NCBI GenBank assembly: GCA_900544295.1
Contig: UQUO01000001.1
Span: forward strand, 62,001 to 126,000
Length of the DNA stretch: 64,000 nt
Source of the DNA: an uncultured Eubacteriales bacterium
GTDB lineage: Bacteria; Bacillota; Clostridia; Oscillospirales; Oscillospiraceae
Direction: 5' to 3'
How positions within the stretch are numbered: position 1 is the first letter of the stretch; every line of letters begins with the position of its first letter. The notes under the pieces were generated by a model. The model made no database searches, was not told where the DNA came from, and worked only from the letters and a program-made list of their open reading frames with translations. Shown here piece after piece: positions 47,893 to 56,811 of the stretch. The translations under genes were made by a program, and so were the position numbers.

Positions 47893-47927
47893 AACCGCCG
47901 CAACGAACCATTGCGGCGTTGCTTTTT
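47893..47927 (+). terminator. Terminator-like hairpin
   Basis: CGCCGCAA (47896-47903) pairs with TTGCGGCG (47911-47918), then TTGCTTTTT. No plus-strand gene precedes it, so it may be a leftover of a lost unit. Confidence 0.7.
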
Positions 47928-48086
47928 AACGCATAATCAGCTATTTCTTTAATTGTATCAGCGAAAGCAACTTTTTGAAACATGGAAATTGTGAACACGA
48001 AGAGAAATAGGTGGGATATGCCCCAACAAGCAAAATATCTGGCCGATATAGCATAAGAGCAGGAAGTCGAATCCCATCCATAAGAA
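47928..48086. other. Intergenic junction between accessory region and right backbone arm
   Basis: No gene with a credible RBS. AT-rich on the left, changing to GC-rich backbone past about 48090. With the two flanking hairpins this is the likely right edge of the accessory region. Confidence 0.4.
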
Positions 48087-48123
48087 AACCGCCGGGCAGA
48101 AGGAAAATCCCTCTGCCCGGCGG
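48087..48123 (-). terminator. Terminator of the right backbone operon
   Basis: CCGCCGGGCAGA (48089-48100) and TCTGCCCGGCGG (48112-48123) are perfect arms. On the minus strand a TTTTCTT run follows. It ends the 48157-53611 operon. Confidence 0.88.
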
Positions 48124-48156
48124 CGCTGCGCTTGTTACACGAAATCAGCGTACTGT

Positions 48157-48789
48157 TTAGGTATGTACGCTGTACTGGGCCTTTGCCAAGTCCTCGGCGC
48201 CATGCAGGATGATGCCGCCGCAGATCCCTCTGCCATAAGGCGTGTATTCTTCAAAGAAGAAGCTGTACGGCAGCCCGTCATCATAAATGACGATCTTTTC
48301 TGTGCCGCGCCACTGAAAATGCCGCCCCAGGACTCGTCCCAGCTTGCGCCGGAGAACGGGCCTCCGGGCAACCTCATGGAGATTTTTCCGGCTGTGGAAC
48401 TCATAACGAGGCATGAGCATTTCCGGGACGGAAAGGTGGTGCCACTCTGCGCCATCCATATCCTCGCCATTTTCCACAAAGACATGGAACGGCTCATAGG
48501 GTAGCCGAATATTCTCCTGCCAGCCGTGTACTTTACCGGCGCCGATCTCCTGAAGCCAGGTGAACCGGATCTCCAGCATCTTCATGTCACCTGGCCTCTG
48601 CGTCAGCCGCAGGACGGCAAAGGAACCGCAGTCACCGGAAATCAGCCGGTTTTGTGGCCGTTGCTCCAGCTGCTGGAGTTCGCTTCTCAAAATGGAAAAA
48701 CTGTAGGGGGATTTTCGGGTCCAGGATACAGTCCGAATATCCAACATTTCCTTATTGCATCGTAATTTTACCAGAGTACGGTCATTCAT
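48157..48789 (-). CDS. Hypothetical protein, last gene of the large-protein operon
   Basis: 210 residues from ATG 48789 (GGAGG nine bases upstream), overlapping the end of the 824-residue protein by eight bases. Contains FSILRSELQQLEQRPQ, GDCGSFAVLRLTQRPG and IVIYDDGLPYSFFFEEYTPY. No known motif. The coupling suggests it acts with the two large proteins upstream. Confidence 0.7.
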   Translation of the reverse strand: MNDRTLVKLRCNKEMLDIRTVSWTRKSPYSFSILRSELQQLEQRPQNRLISGDCGSFAVLRLTQRPGDMKMLEIRFTWLQEIGAGKVHGWQENIRLPYEPFHVFVENGEDMDGAEWHHLSVPEMLMPRYEFHSRKNLHEVARRPVLRRKLGRVLGRHFQWRGTEKIVIYDDGLPYSFFFEEYTPYGRGICGGIILHGAEDLAKAQYSVHT

Positions 48790-51256
48790 AAAATTCATCC
48801 TCCTTCTGCGGCGCTGCTGTGCGCATCGCCGCGTGTTCTACGAGGAAAACAGCCCCCGTATATTGCTCTTTGTGGGAAGTCACCGCGGCGCCTCCCATTG
48901 AATCCAGATACTGCTGTCCGTTTTTGGATTTTGAGATATACACATAGAACTGGCTGCCAACATACTGATCGCGGTCATAGCAGCCCAGATAGCGCCGCGC
49001 CAGCACAGCGATGGCGCCGATGGCCGCCGCTTTCTGCGTCACCAGGGAAACGGCCAGCTTCATTGCGGTTTTCACTTCTTCATCGTTCAATCTGGAAGTA
49101 TAGATGCGCTCCAAAAACAGAACCAGCATTTCGTCAGCAGCGCGCTTTTTATCCGCCGACTGCACTTGAGCCAGATCAGCAAAAGAAAAATTAAAGTCCG
49201 CAGGTCGTTGAAACGCCCCTTTTGTCAGCCGGATGCAGGCGCGGCCCACAATGTCTTCACCTTTCCGAATCAAGATCATCTTCTTGTTGGAATCGAAGTC
49301 TGCCAGCAGGCAGTCCCTCTGGTTTCCCGTCCAGCAGGAGAGGCAGGTGCTGTGGGGCAGTTCGCCTAACTGCATCGTAAAGTAGAAATCATCCGCTTCT
49401 TCCGCAGAGAACGGCCCCCTATCCAGCGTGAGATTGCGTTTCCATGCTGCCTCCTGCACCTCGCTGATGGGATAGCGAATCTCCCTCTGCAGGTCATCGG
49501 CAAAATATTTCAACGCATAGAATTGGCCCATCAGTTCGGCCTGTACGATCCTTCTCAGGGCCTCGATAGCCTTATCGTCACCCTGCAGGTAGCCGTACAG
49601 AGCACGCACCATCGCACTGCCGCCGCGCAGCAGGAAATTGGTGACCGGCTCCCTGTGCTGCTCCACAAATTCATCGGTAATGGAAAACCTTTCTTTCAGG
49701 TCAAGCCAGTCCCGATCCATCGTCAAAACAGCGGCACGAACCTGCGTCCAGTTTTTCTGTCCGGCAATCACCGCCCCGTTGTTGAGCGCAAAGATCGCGT
49801 CCGCCTCGGACTGCATCTCCGGGATAAATACCCGCAGCTGCTCATATTTCCGCAGAAGCCACATGGCCGTCCTCCTGGTCAGGCCGCGGATGTGTCCAAA
49901 AGCGCCTCGATACCACTCACTGAACGGCTTTTCCAGCAGACACCGGGCAAGCTGTTCCAGTTCCTGGTCTTCCATGTGGTGGCTGACCAGCCCATGCTTC
50001 AATAGCTGGCGCAAAGTGAGCAGCCGTCTGTCCACGGAAAGGGGCGTCAGCATGGCGTAGAGCCGGACATAGATTTCATCCTGCTGCCACAGCAGCCACA
50101 TCTCTTCAAAGGTGTACTGCCTGCCGTCTTCCAGCAGGTCAAAATGGCTGCAGCCGCGTTCTACTGTATCGCACGCCTGCAGGTTCCTGGCTGTGAGGCT
50201 GTTGAGGTTGCAGTGTTCACAGAACTTGTCCTCAAACAGCAGCGCATACCGTCCCAGCGAAAGGAACAGCTCGCTATTGTCGCTCACCAGATCCAGAAAA
50301 TGCTTCTTCCCATGCCGCACTGCATAAGTGAGGATGGGAAATTGATGGCGCCGGATAGAGCTGAAATCCAGATGGAGCCTCCCGGAGTACAGGGCGTTGA
50401 GATAGCTCAGGTCATTTCGCAGGATCTCCTGCCGCTGTCCTTTGTCCAGCGGCGCTGTGTGCGAGATAAACCAGTTAAGGTCATACTGCCCCGCGTGATT
50501 TTCCAGCCACCGCTCAAAAAAGGCATCGAGGTCTTCGGTATCATATTCAAAGGCGGCCAGCAGGCGACGGAATTTCATCACATCGGCCGTCTCTACCCAG
50601 CAAAGGTCTTTGAGCCGTGCCGCGTTCAGATCAAGCGCCACCCCCTGCCGGTAGAGCAGTGTCAGGACCCGCTGAAGGGGCTGGTTCTGTTCCAGCAGCT
50701 CCAGCGCCTCGCGCGCATTGTTGTTCCAGTTGAACAGGTACGGGCCGAGAAACGGCTGCCGCATCATGTTCTTCTGTGCGTCCGTCAATGCGGATAATTT
50801 CTCCCGTTCTGTGGCCGGGAAGGCATTGATGTTGTCAATGATGGCCTCTCCTTCTTCCTCATACTTGATAAACGGCAGGTAGAATTTCATGTAATAAAAT
50901 CGCAGGGACAAAGGGATATCCGTTCCCGCTGCCGCCAGCACCTGTTCTTTGGGATACTGCGTCAACTGCTCATCGCAGGCTATAGCCGACTGGAGCATAC
51001 TTGTGATCGACCGGTCATCCACCCCATCATTGCACAGCGCATGGTAGAGCGCCGCAAATTCCGGCGACCGTACAAGTTCCTTTTGAATTTGCGTATTGTC
51101 ATTTCCGGTGCGGAGCCTGTTCTGTAATTGAAAAGACTCCACCCGCTCGCAGGTCTGGTTCAGGGCATCCTCCGGGAATTTTCCCGTCAACCCCAGTTTC
51201 AGGCCGCTGCTCTCCATGCGGGCGAGCAGGGCTAAATGCTTCAATGTGTTTGTCAT
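48782..51256 (-). CDS. Very large unknown protein (824 aa)
   Basis: No signal peptide and no membrane helix. Residues about 1-560 are almost all helical with repeat-like spacing, like an alpha-solenoid. Residues about 610-790 form a mixed domain with PHSTCLSCWTGNQRDCLLAD, then KKMILIRKGEDIVGRACIRL and VGSQFYVYISKSKNGQQYLD. The CxxC and the following strands recall the C-terminal portion of PcfJ-type proteins (compare the PcfJ homologue at 56812), but the link is tentative. The ATG overlaps the stop of the next large gene by four bases. Confidence 0.75.
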   Translation of the reverse strand: MTNTLKHLALLARMESSGLKLGLTGKFPEDALNQTCERVESFQLQNRLRTGNDNTQIQKELVRSPEFAALYHALCNDGVDDRSITSMLQSAIACDEQLTQYPKEQVLAAAGTDIPLSLRFYYMKFYLPFIKYEEEGEAIIDNINAFPATEREKLSALTDAQKNMMRQPFLGPYLFNWNNNAREALELLEQNQPLQRVLTLLYRQGVALDLNAARLKDLCWVETADVMKFRRLLAAFEYDTEDLDAFFERWLENHAGQYDLNWFISHTAPLDKGQRQEILRNDLSYLNALYSGRLHLDFSSIRRHQFPILTYAVRHGKKHFLDLVSDNSELFLSLGRYALLFEDKFCEHCNLNSLTARNLQACDTVERGCSHFDLLEDGRQYTFEEMWLLWQQDEIYVRLYAMLTPLSVDRRLLTLRQLLKHGLVSHHMEDQELEQLARCLLEKPFSEWYRGAFGHIRGLTRRTAMWLLRKYEQLRVFIPEMQSEADAIFALNNGAVIAGQKNWTQVRAAVLTMDRDWLDLKERFSITDEFVEQHREPVTNFLLRGGSAMVRALYGYLQGDDKAIEALRRIVQAELMGQFYALKYFADDLQREIRYPISEVQEAAWKRNLTLDRGPFSAEEADDFYFTMQLGELPHSTCLSCWTGNQRDCLLADFDSNKKMILIRKGEDIVGRACIRLTKGAFQRPADFNFSFADLAQVQSADKKRAADEMLVLFLERIYTSRLNDEEVKTAMKLAVSLVTQKAAAIGAIAVLARRYLGCYDRDQYVGSQFYVYISKSKNGQQYLDSMGGAAVTSHKEQYTGAVFLVEHAAMRTAAPQKEDEFYE

Positions 51257-53370
51257 GCTGCTTCACCTCCTACGATGGTTTGCACCATTGTCAATATCTC
51301 TCTGCGCGGCCGAGGCTCATACATCACAAGACTCCCGCACAGCTCAAAAAATTTCCACATTTCCGCCGCCTCAAGGGTCTGAGCGCAGCCTGCCGGCCAT
51401 TCCAGCAATTTTTCATAGACCATACCCAGCGCAGCTTTCCTGATCTCACCAAAATGATATCCGTGCATGAACTGGATCAGGGATTCCGCGCTGCCATTAT
51501 AGCAACTTGCCAGTTTCTCCTGACATTTCATGACCTGCTGCTGCCACTGGCGTTCCTTTTCCTGTTCTTCCTGTTCGGCGGTGGCTTTTCGGTCGGCCTC
51601 CATTTCTTCCTTGGAATAGAACCGCTCCTTTAACTGATTTACTTCGTAGCCACTGCAGGCATCGTGTGTCAGAAGCTGCCGCAGCACAGACGCCAGCAGC
51701 GGTTTGTCATAGATGCGCTGGATCACCGGGGCCTTCAGGGCACAGAGGACAAACGAATCATAGTATTCCGGCTCTGTCTGAAAGAGCGAGGCATCGATCC
51801 AGTCATAAAGCTGGCGGTGCTGCTCCGCTGTCAGGAACGGCCGGACCATAGAGAACGATTGGACTTTTTTATTATAATAGCTTTCCTTCTTGACAAACTT
51901 CTGGTGGAAATAAAAGTTATCTCCGAAAATTTCCTGTAGCTGGGAGAAGGTGTACTGGCTGAACAGCTTTTGCGCGAACCGAAAGCACCGCCAGCTGGAG
52001 ATTTTCAGCGCATATTCCTCTAAAAGCTCCAGAGGATGGGCACGAGCCCCGTCCCCCTTGTGCTGCTCAAAAAACTGCCACAAATTGATCTCCTTTCGCT
52101 CCACCAGCAAAATAAAGCTGCGAAGCGTAAGCCAATGGTGCTTGTTAAAATACTCAATATACTCCGCACCAGTCAGGGCCTGATACCGCGTAAGCCAACG
52201 CCGCAGCGGGATCGCCGCACGGGAACGGAGCATCTGCACGGTAAACAGTTCCGCATATTCCTCATTACTCAGCTCGTTTGCCAGAATGTCGTATCGCGGG
52301 TCGAATACATCGAAGCGATAAGGGAACTGTCTTTTAATTGTTTGATTCATCCAGAGGATAGTCTGGGGGGCTGTGGGTGCAAGCCCCGTCTGGATGGCTG
52401 CCCAGAGATCCTGATATCCCTCGTACCTGACCTCAAATTTCTTGTAAACCTGGAACAGCCAGCTGATGTACGCATAGATCTCTTCCGGCTGTCCATCCGG
52501 GCCGTTCAGCAGCATTCGGACGCAGGCCACCGCGATCTTTTCCGCCACAATGCCTTTGGATGAGAGCCGGTCCGGTATCCGGTCGGCCCACACCGCCAGG
52601 GAATTTGCCATTGTAATCTCTTCCATGCTGTACCCGGCAGTATGCAAAACCGAAAATTCCCGGCTGTCCGGCTTCATGTTCATGTAGGGCAGCTTCATCA
52701 GCGTCCGCAATACCAGATCGTTTTTTCCCCGATAGCGTTTTGCCTCTTCAGCGTAGAAACGGATGAACCATTCCAGCACGCCAAAATCCCGTGCCATAGA
52801 AATCGTCCTTTCTGGTCCAAACAGCCGCGTCAGCTGCGGCCGCATGGCCTGATAGCCGGTCTCCGGATCATCAAACAGGGAGAGCACAAACAGAGCCTCC
52901 TCCGTCCTGGCGTATTCCCTGGCGGCCAGTTCATCCAGCCGCGTGCGGCGCCGGAGAGCATCGGTTTCCAGCAGATAGAGCGCGCCTTGCAGGTAAACAT
53001 CCGTCCCGGCGGTCCTGCGAAGTTTTTGAATAAAATCGTTCCGCTGATTGCCCACAAACATTGTGTCGGCCTGGCACCGGCGGGTGTAGCCCAGGGCCAG
53101 CGCCAGCGCGCGCAGGATGCGTATGTCTGTCCCCAGTTTTTCCTCGAAGCGTTCCAGCACTTCGCCGGGATAGCGCAGGCTGTAAGCTTCAAAATAGCTG
53201 GAAACATTCTGATCTTCCTGCCAGATTTGTCTCGCTTCCAGCTGACGGTAAAGGATTCTCGCCTCACCGTCCTGGGCTGTCTGTACAACCAATTCAGCAA
53301 AGGCGTGATACAGCGTAAGATCTATGTCCTTCTGGAAGGTGCTGTATGCAGGTATAATTTCTTGGGTCAC
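51253..53370 (-). CDS. Very large unknown protein (705 aa)
   Basis: Start at GTG 53370 (GGAGGGAAATATT); frame upstream to 53436 overlaps the next gene. Helix-rich throughout. Residues about 590-625 are a charged coiled coil (YSKEEMEADRKATAEQEEQE). Aromatic clusters such as RFYAEEAKRYRGKNDLVLRT and NFYFHQKFVKKESYYNKK. No catalytic signature. Translationally coupled to the 824-residue protein, so the two probably form a complex. Family unknown to me. Confidence 0.75.
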   Translation of the reverse strand: MTQEIIPAYSTFQKDIDLTLYHAFAELVVQTAQDGEARILYRQLEARQIWQEDQNVSSYFEAYSLRYPGEVLERFEEKLGTDIRILRALALALGYTRRCQADTMFVGNQRNDFIQKLRRTAGTDVYLQGALYLLETDALRRRTRLDELAAREYARTEEALFVLSLFDDPETGYQAMRPQLTRLFGPERTISMARDFGVLEWFIRFYAEEAKRYRGKNDLVLRTLMKLPYMNMKPDSREFSVLHTAGYSMEEITMANSLAVWADRIPDRLSSKGIVAEKIAVACVRMLLNGPDGQPEEIYAYISWLFQVYKKFEVRYEGYQDLWAAIQTGLAPTAPQTILWMNQTIKRQFPYRFDVFDPRYDILANELSNEEYAELFTVQMLRSRAAIPLRRWLTRYQALTGAEYIEYFNKHHWLTLRSFILLVERKEINLWQFFEQHKGDGARAHPLELLEEYALKISSWRCFRFAQKLFSQYTFSQLQEIFGDNFYFHQKFVKKESYYNKKVQSFSMVRPFLTAEQHRQLYDWIDASLFQTEPEYYDSFVLCALKAPVIQRIYDKPLLASVLRQLLTHDACSGYEVNQLKERFYSKEEMEADRKATAEQEEQEKERQWQQQVMKCQEKLASCYNGSAESLIQFMHGYHFGEIRKAALGMVYEKLLEWPAGCAQTLEAAEMWKFFELCGSLVMYEPRPRREILTMVQTIVGGEAA

Positions 53371-53386
53371 AATATTTCCCTCCTTT

Positions 53387-53611
53387 TCACTGCGGCCAAT
53401 GCCCGCCGGTAGAATAGTTCCATTCAATCGTCCCATCTTCGTAAATTTGCGGTCCGTGCGCAGTCAGGCTCCAGCCGTCGGACAGCCTTGTGAAATAGGC
53501 TACCGTTTCCCACGGGCAGCTGCCCTCCACAAAGCCGGTACAGCGGTACTGTTTATTATTGCGGTTGGTATAAACGCGATTGACAACAGGGATGAAATAC
53601 TTTCTTTCCAT
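53387..53611 (-). CDS. Small hypothetical protein (74 aa)
   Basis: ATG 53611 with GGAGGAACACCAT upstream. Beta-rich: KYFIPVVNRVYTNRNNKQYRC, VAYFTRLSDGWSLTAHGPQIY. It is the first gene of the operon containing the two large proteins, 16 bases before the GTG at 53370. Confidence 0.65.
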   Translation of the reverse strand: MERKYFIPVVNRVYTNRNNKQYRCTGFVEGSCPWETVAYFTRLSDGWSLTAHGPQIYEDGTIEWNYSTGGHWPQ

Positions 53612-53633
53612 ATGGTGTTCCTCCATAAAAATA

Positions 53634-53664
53634 TAGGGAGAGGGCGCAGACCGCCCTCTCCCCA
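53634..53664. terminator. Terminator between ligA and the large-protein operon
   Basis: GGGAGAGGGCG and CGCCCTCTCCC are perfect arms around CAGAC, downstream of ligA on the minus strand. Confidence 0.8.
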
Positions 53665-53690
53665 TTGTCAAACTCTGATGAACCGACTGG

Positions 53691-55712
53691 TTAAGCCACA
53701 CCGGCCATGCGGAAAAATTCCTCCGGCGTCAGCACCGGGATATCCAGTTCCCGCGCCTTGGACAGCTTGCTGCCGGCTTTCTCGCCGCAGACCAGATAAT
53801 CGGTCTTGCGGGTCACCGAACTGCCGGCCACTGCCCCCAATGAGGCGATCAGGCTGTTCATCTCGTCGCGGGTGTAAGGCTCGACCTTTCCCGTGACCAC
53901 AATGGTCTTTCCGGAAAAAGAATTGTCCCTGTTGATAGTCTGGTTGTCGGCCTCCACCGGTTTCTGAATGTTCATCATCATCTGCAATTCCTCCCAAATA
54001 CAGAAATTTTCTTCCTTGTTAAACCATTCTTGAATGTTGTTGTGCAGCGTCTCTCCAAAGTCCGGGAGCTGTCGGAAGTCATAGCCCCCATAGACGGCAT
54101 CCCGGAATTCGTCCAGACTGCCGTGAAATTCCCGGCAAAGGACCTTGCTGGCGGTATTGCCGACCATCGGGATGTCCATAGCGATAACATACCGCTCGAA
54201 TGTCGTGCTGCGGCTCTGCTGGATGGCGTCCCAAAGACGCTGCCAGGACTTTTCACCGAAACCGTCCATCCGGATGATCTCATTCCTATGTTGATCCAGG
54301 CGGTAAATGTCCAGATAGCTGTGAATCCAGCCGCGGCCAATCAGCTTTTCCAGCGTTCCTTCCGACAGTCCCTCAATGTTCATGGCCTTTTTGCTCACAA
54401 AATGGACGAACTGTTTAAGGCGCCGGGTCTCGCAGGCGGCGTTGTCGCAGAACAGGGTCTTGATGACCCGTTCCTCGCCGTTTTCACCGCGGCCACTGGT
54501 TTCGTGGATTCTGGTCGGCTCTCCGCAGCAGGGGCACTGGTGCGGGATCACGGCATCCATAGAAAAATTGCCCCGGTCCAGGTTTTCCTCCACATGGGGA
54601 ATGATCATGTTTCGTTTGCTCACCAGGATACGGCAGCCCGGCGCCAATTCCAGATCCTCAATGAAGGACAGGTTGTGCAGGCTGGCTCTGGACACTTCGC
54701 ATCCGTCGATCTCCACCGGCTCAAAAATGGCAACCGGGGCAATCTCGCCGGTGCGGCCGGGCGTCCATTCAATCGTCTGGAGCTTTGTCTGGAACAAATC
54801 ATCCTCAAATTTGAAGGCAAGGCCGTCCTTGTAGTGATGGCCCGTGCGCCCGCAGCTTTTGGACAGCGCGATGTCGTTGTAAGTAATAACGATACCGTCG
54901 ATGGGAATATCAGCGTCCGCCGCATACTCCTTGAGCTGACGGATACCGTCCTCGGTTTCCTTCTGCGTCAAAGGGCGCTTGGTGACCATGTACTTGCAGG
55001 GCAGAAAGCCCAGCGGCCGCAGCGCCTTGAGGCGCTCCGACTTGCGAGGCAATTCCTCCATGCCCTCCAGCACATTGAACGGCATGAACATCAGGCGCCG
55101 TCCCAGGCAGGCCCCGGCGTCAAACAGCCGTACCGAGTCGGCCGCCAGATTACGGCCGTTCTTATAGGGTTTCCCGTCGCCGTCCACCAGAGTGGTTTTC
55201 AGCTGCTCAAAGTCGCTGGGGCGGATGAACGCCTCGCCGGTGACCACCAGACGGTCTTCGTATTGGATATTTGCCGGAATTCCGCTGATGGCGCGGGTGT
55301 TGTGGGTCACGATCTCTCCCACATCGCCGTCGCCCCGGGTGGACGCCTCCACCAGCTTGCCGCCCTCATAGGTCAGCTTGACGGTCAGGCCGTCCAATTT
55401 GAGCATGAACATCACCTGATGCTCACCCATAAAGCGGCACAATTCCTCCGTATTCTTCACTTTGTCCAGGGACAGCAGCGGGATCGGATGATTCGTTTTT
55501 TCCAGCTTGCTGACCGCCGGGTAGCCCACGGTGCTGGTGGGCGAGTTCGCCATCTGGATGCCCGTTTGTTTTTCCAGGGCCTGCAGTTCCTCAAACAGCC
55601 GGTCATAGACAGCATCGCTGACGCTGGGGCTGTTGAGGTTGTAATACTCATTGCGGTAGCGGTTGAGCCGGTCGGTCAGTTCCCGCTGCCTTTTCATCAA
55701 ATTCTGGTCCAT
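53691..55712 (-). CDS. ligA: NAD-dependent DNA ligase
   Basis: 673 residues, full length. Adenylation motif KLDG with Lys105, then STRGDGDVGE, GEAFIR, DGIVI region and nucleotidyl motif AFKFE. OB fold after about residue 310, four-Cys zinc finger (CPCCGEP...LFCDNAAC, about 395-430), helix-hairpin-helix repeats, and a C-terminal BRCT domain from about residue 595 (GKTIVVTGKVEPYTRDEM). It seals nicks using NAD+. A complete ligase on a mobile element next to primase and Rad52-like genes suggests own replication or repair. Its ATG overlaps the stop of the previous gene. Confidence 0.95.
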   Translation of the reverse strand: MDQNLMKRQRELTDRLNRYRNEYYNLNSPSVSDAVYDRLFEELQALEKQTGIQMANSPTSTVGYPAVSKLEKTNHPIPLLSLDKVKNTEELCRFMGEHQVMFMLKLDGLTVKLTYEGGKLVEASTRGDGDVGEIVTHNTRAISGIPANIQYEDRLVVTGEAFIRPSDFEQLKTTLVDGDGKPYKNGRNLAADSVRLFDAGACLGRRLMFMPFNVLEGMEELPRKSERLKALRPLGFLPCKYMVTKRPLTQKETEDGIRQLKEYAADADIPIDGIVITYNDIALSKSCGRTGHHYKDGLAFKFEDDLFQTKLQTIEWTPGRTGEIAPVAIFEPVEIDGCEVSRASLHNLSFIEDLELAPGCRILVSKRNMIIPHVEENLDRGNFSMDAVIPHQCPCCGEPTRIHETSGRGENGEERVIKTLFCDNAACETRRLKQFVHFVSKKAMNIEGLSEGTLEKLIGRGWIHSYLDIYRLDQHRNEIIRMDGFGEKSWQRLWDAIQQSRSTTFERYVIAMDIPMVGNTASKVLCREFHGSLDEFRDAVYGGYDFRQLPDFGETLHNNIQEWFNKEENFCIWEELQMMMNIQKPVEADNQTINRDNSFSGKTIVVTGKVEPYTRDEMNSLIASLGAVAGSSVTRKTDYLVCGEKAGSKLSKARELDIPVLTPEEFFRMAGVA

Positions 55713-56032
55713 CAGGCCGCCTCCTCTTCTAAAACACGGAACGCCATAATCAGCGTCTCCGCCGTATGTTCACCATAGGTGTACGACTTGCACACCCCAT
55801 CTTCAAATTCCCAGGTACGCGCGGCCCCCCACCAGAGGATGGCGCCGCGTCCGTCATTTCCCGCATTGATTCGGGGATCAGGCGGGTTCAGCGTTTTAGT
55901 GTAAAATCCCTGGGTGTTGACCCATGTGACCTCCCGCAGCTGCCCGATGCAGGAAGGGCGGCAATGGCCGGTAACTTCCAGACGCACGCCTGGCCGCAGT
56001 GCGCGCTTGAGCTGATTGAGATTTTTGATCAT
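55712..56032 (-). CDS. Conserved hypothetical protein (106 aa)
   Basis: LNQLKRALRPGVRLEVTGHCR, then CIGQLREVTWVNTQGFYTK and GAARTWEFEDGVCKSY. The pattern recurs, as far as I recall, in small proteins of Clostridia ICEs and phages. Beta-rich, soluble. Coupled to ligA and to 56029 by one- and four-base overlaps. Confidence 0.7.
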   Translation of the reverse strand: MIKNLNQLKRALRPGVRLEVTGHCRPSCIGQLREVTWVNTQGFYTKTLNPPDPRINAGNDGRGAILWWGAARTWEFEDGVCKSYTYGEHTAETLIMAFRVLEEEAA

Positions 56033-56253
56033 GCGGCACCCTCCTTTCTGCGCCTCTGGCTATCAGAAGCATACCGCCCAAAATTCAGTTCCCGGATGAT
56101 GCTCTGGATCGTCTCATCATCATCCCATTTTGTGGAGAGGACGGCTCGTTCCGGTCCTTCTCCCACATGAACGCTTACCTCACTGCCATAAATCTGCATC
56201 AGCACATCAGGGCGTTGGGCGCAGACCACGGCCAAATTGCCAAGCTGTTTCAT
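56029..56253 (-). CDS. Small hypothetical protein (74 aa)
   Basis: ATG 56253 with AAAGGAGAAAAA upstream. NLAVVCAQRPDVLMQIYGSE, then DDDETIQSIIRELNFGRYA. Alpha/beta, basic tail (SQRRRKEG). Overlaps 55712 by four bases. Confidence 0.6.
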   Translation of the reverse strand: MKQLGNLAVVCAQRPDVLMQIYGSEVSVHVGEGPERAVLSTKWDDDETIQSIIRELNFGRYASDSQRRRKEGAA

Positions 56254-56264
56254 TTTTTCTCCTT

Positions 56265-56747
56265 TCACGCCGCATAGAGCCAGACCACAACCGGCCGGCT
56301 CAAGTCGGCAACCACATAATTTTTCCGCACATGAACCGGGCGGAAATTTCCGTCAAACTCACATTCGGTACTCTGTTCAATACGCCCGTCGTTCTGGGCC
56401 AGATGTTCCCGGTAGAGGCGCAGGATACGCAGGCGCTCTTTGGGCGTGTCACTCTCTCTGCACCGAAGATTGGAGCAATACACATACCGATGCGGCTCGT
56501 CTTTGAGAAGAAAGCCATAGGTCATGTACCGCCGGCACTTGTGTTCCCGCTCCCGCTCGATGTGCTTTACATAGGCTACACCCGCCTTGCCGCCTTGGGT
56601 CATACAGAGATAGCCCATTTTCCGACGCTGTTCACCTGACAACGAGATCTGCTCCATTTTCTGCCCCGGCAATCCTTTAAAAGCCCGGAAACTCTCAGGC
56701 GCATACCTGTAACCGCGTATCTCGTACTCAAATCGTTTTCTCCCCAT
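56265..56747 (-). CDS. Hypothetical protein (160 aa)
   Basis: Basic protein with YEIRGYRYAPESFRAFKGLP, then HKCRRYMTYGFLLKD and CSNLRCRESDTPKERLRIL. Few acidic residues, so nucleic-acid binding is possible. First gene of the ligA operon, after the terminator at 56770. Confidence 0.65.
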   Translation of the reverse strand: MGRKRFEYEIRGYRYAPESFRAFKGLPGQKMEQISLSGEQRRKMGYLCMTQGGKAGVAYVKHIEREREHKCRRYMTYGFLLKDEPHRYVYCSNLRCRESDTPKERLRILRLYREHLAQNDGRIEQSTECEFDGNFRPVHVRKNYVVADLSRPVVVWLYAA

Positions 56748-56769
56748 CTAAGACCTCCATTCTATAAAG

Positions 56770-56800
56770 TGGGCCGGACGCCCCGAAGGACGCCCGGCCG
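56770..56800 (-). terminator. Terminator after the PcfJ operon
   Basis: Imperfect GC-rich stem (GGCCGGACGCC with GGACGCCCGGCC) 12 bases beyond the PcfJ stop. On the minus strand ACTTTATA follows. Confidence 0.65.
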
Positions 56801-56811
56801 TTGAACCTGTC

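Noticed and set aside
54030..55778. 582-codon plus-strand ORF
   Set aside because: Antisense to ligA, which has every ligase motif.
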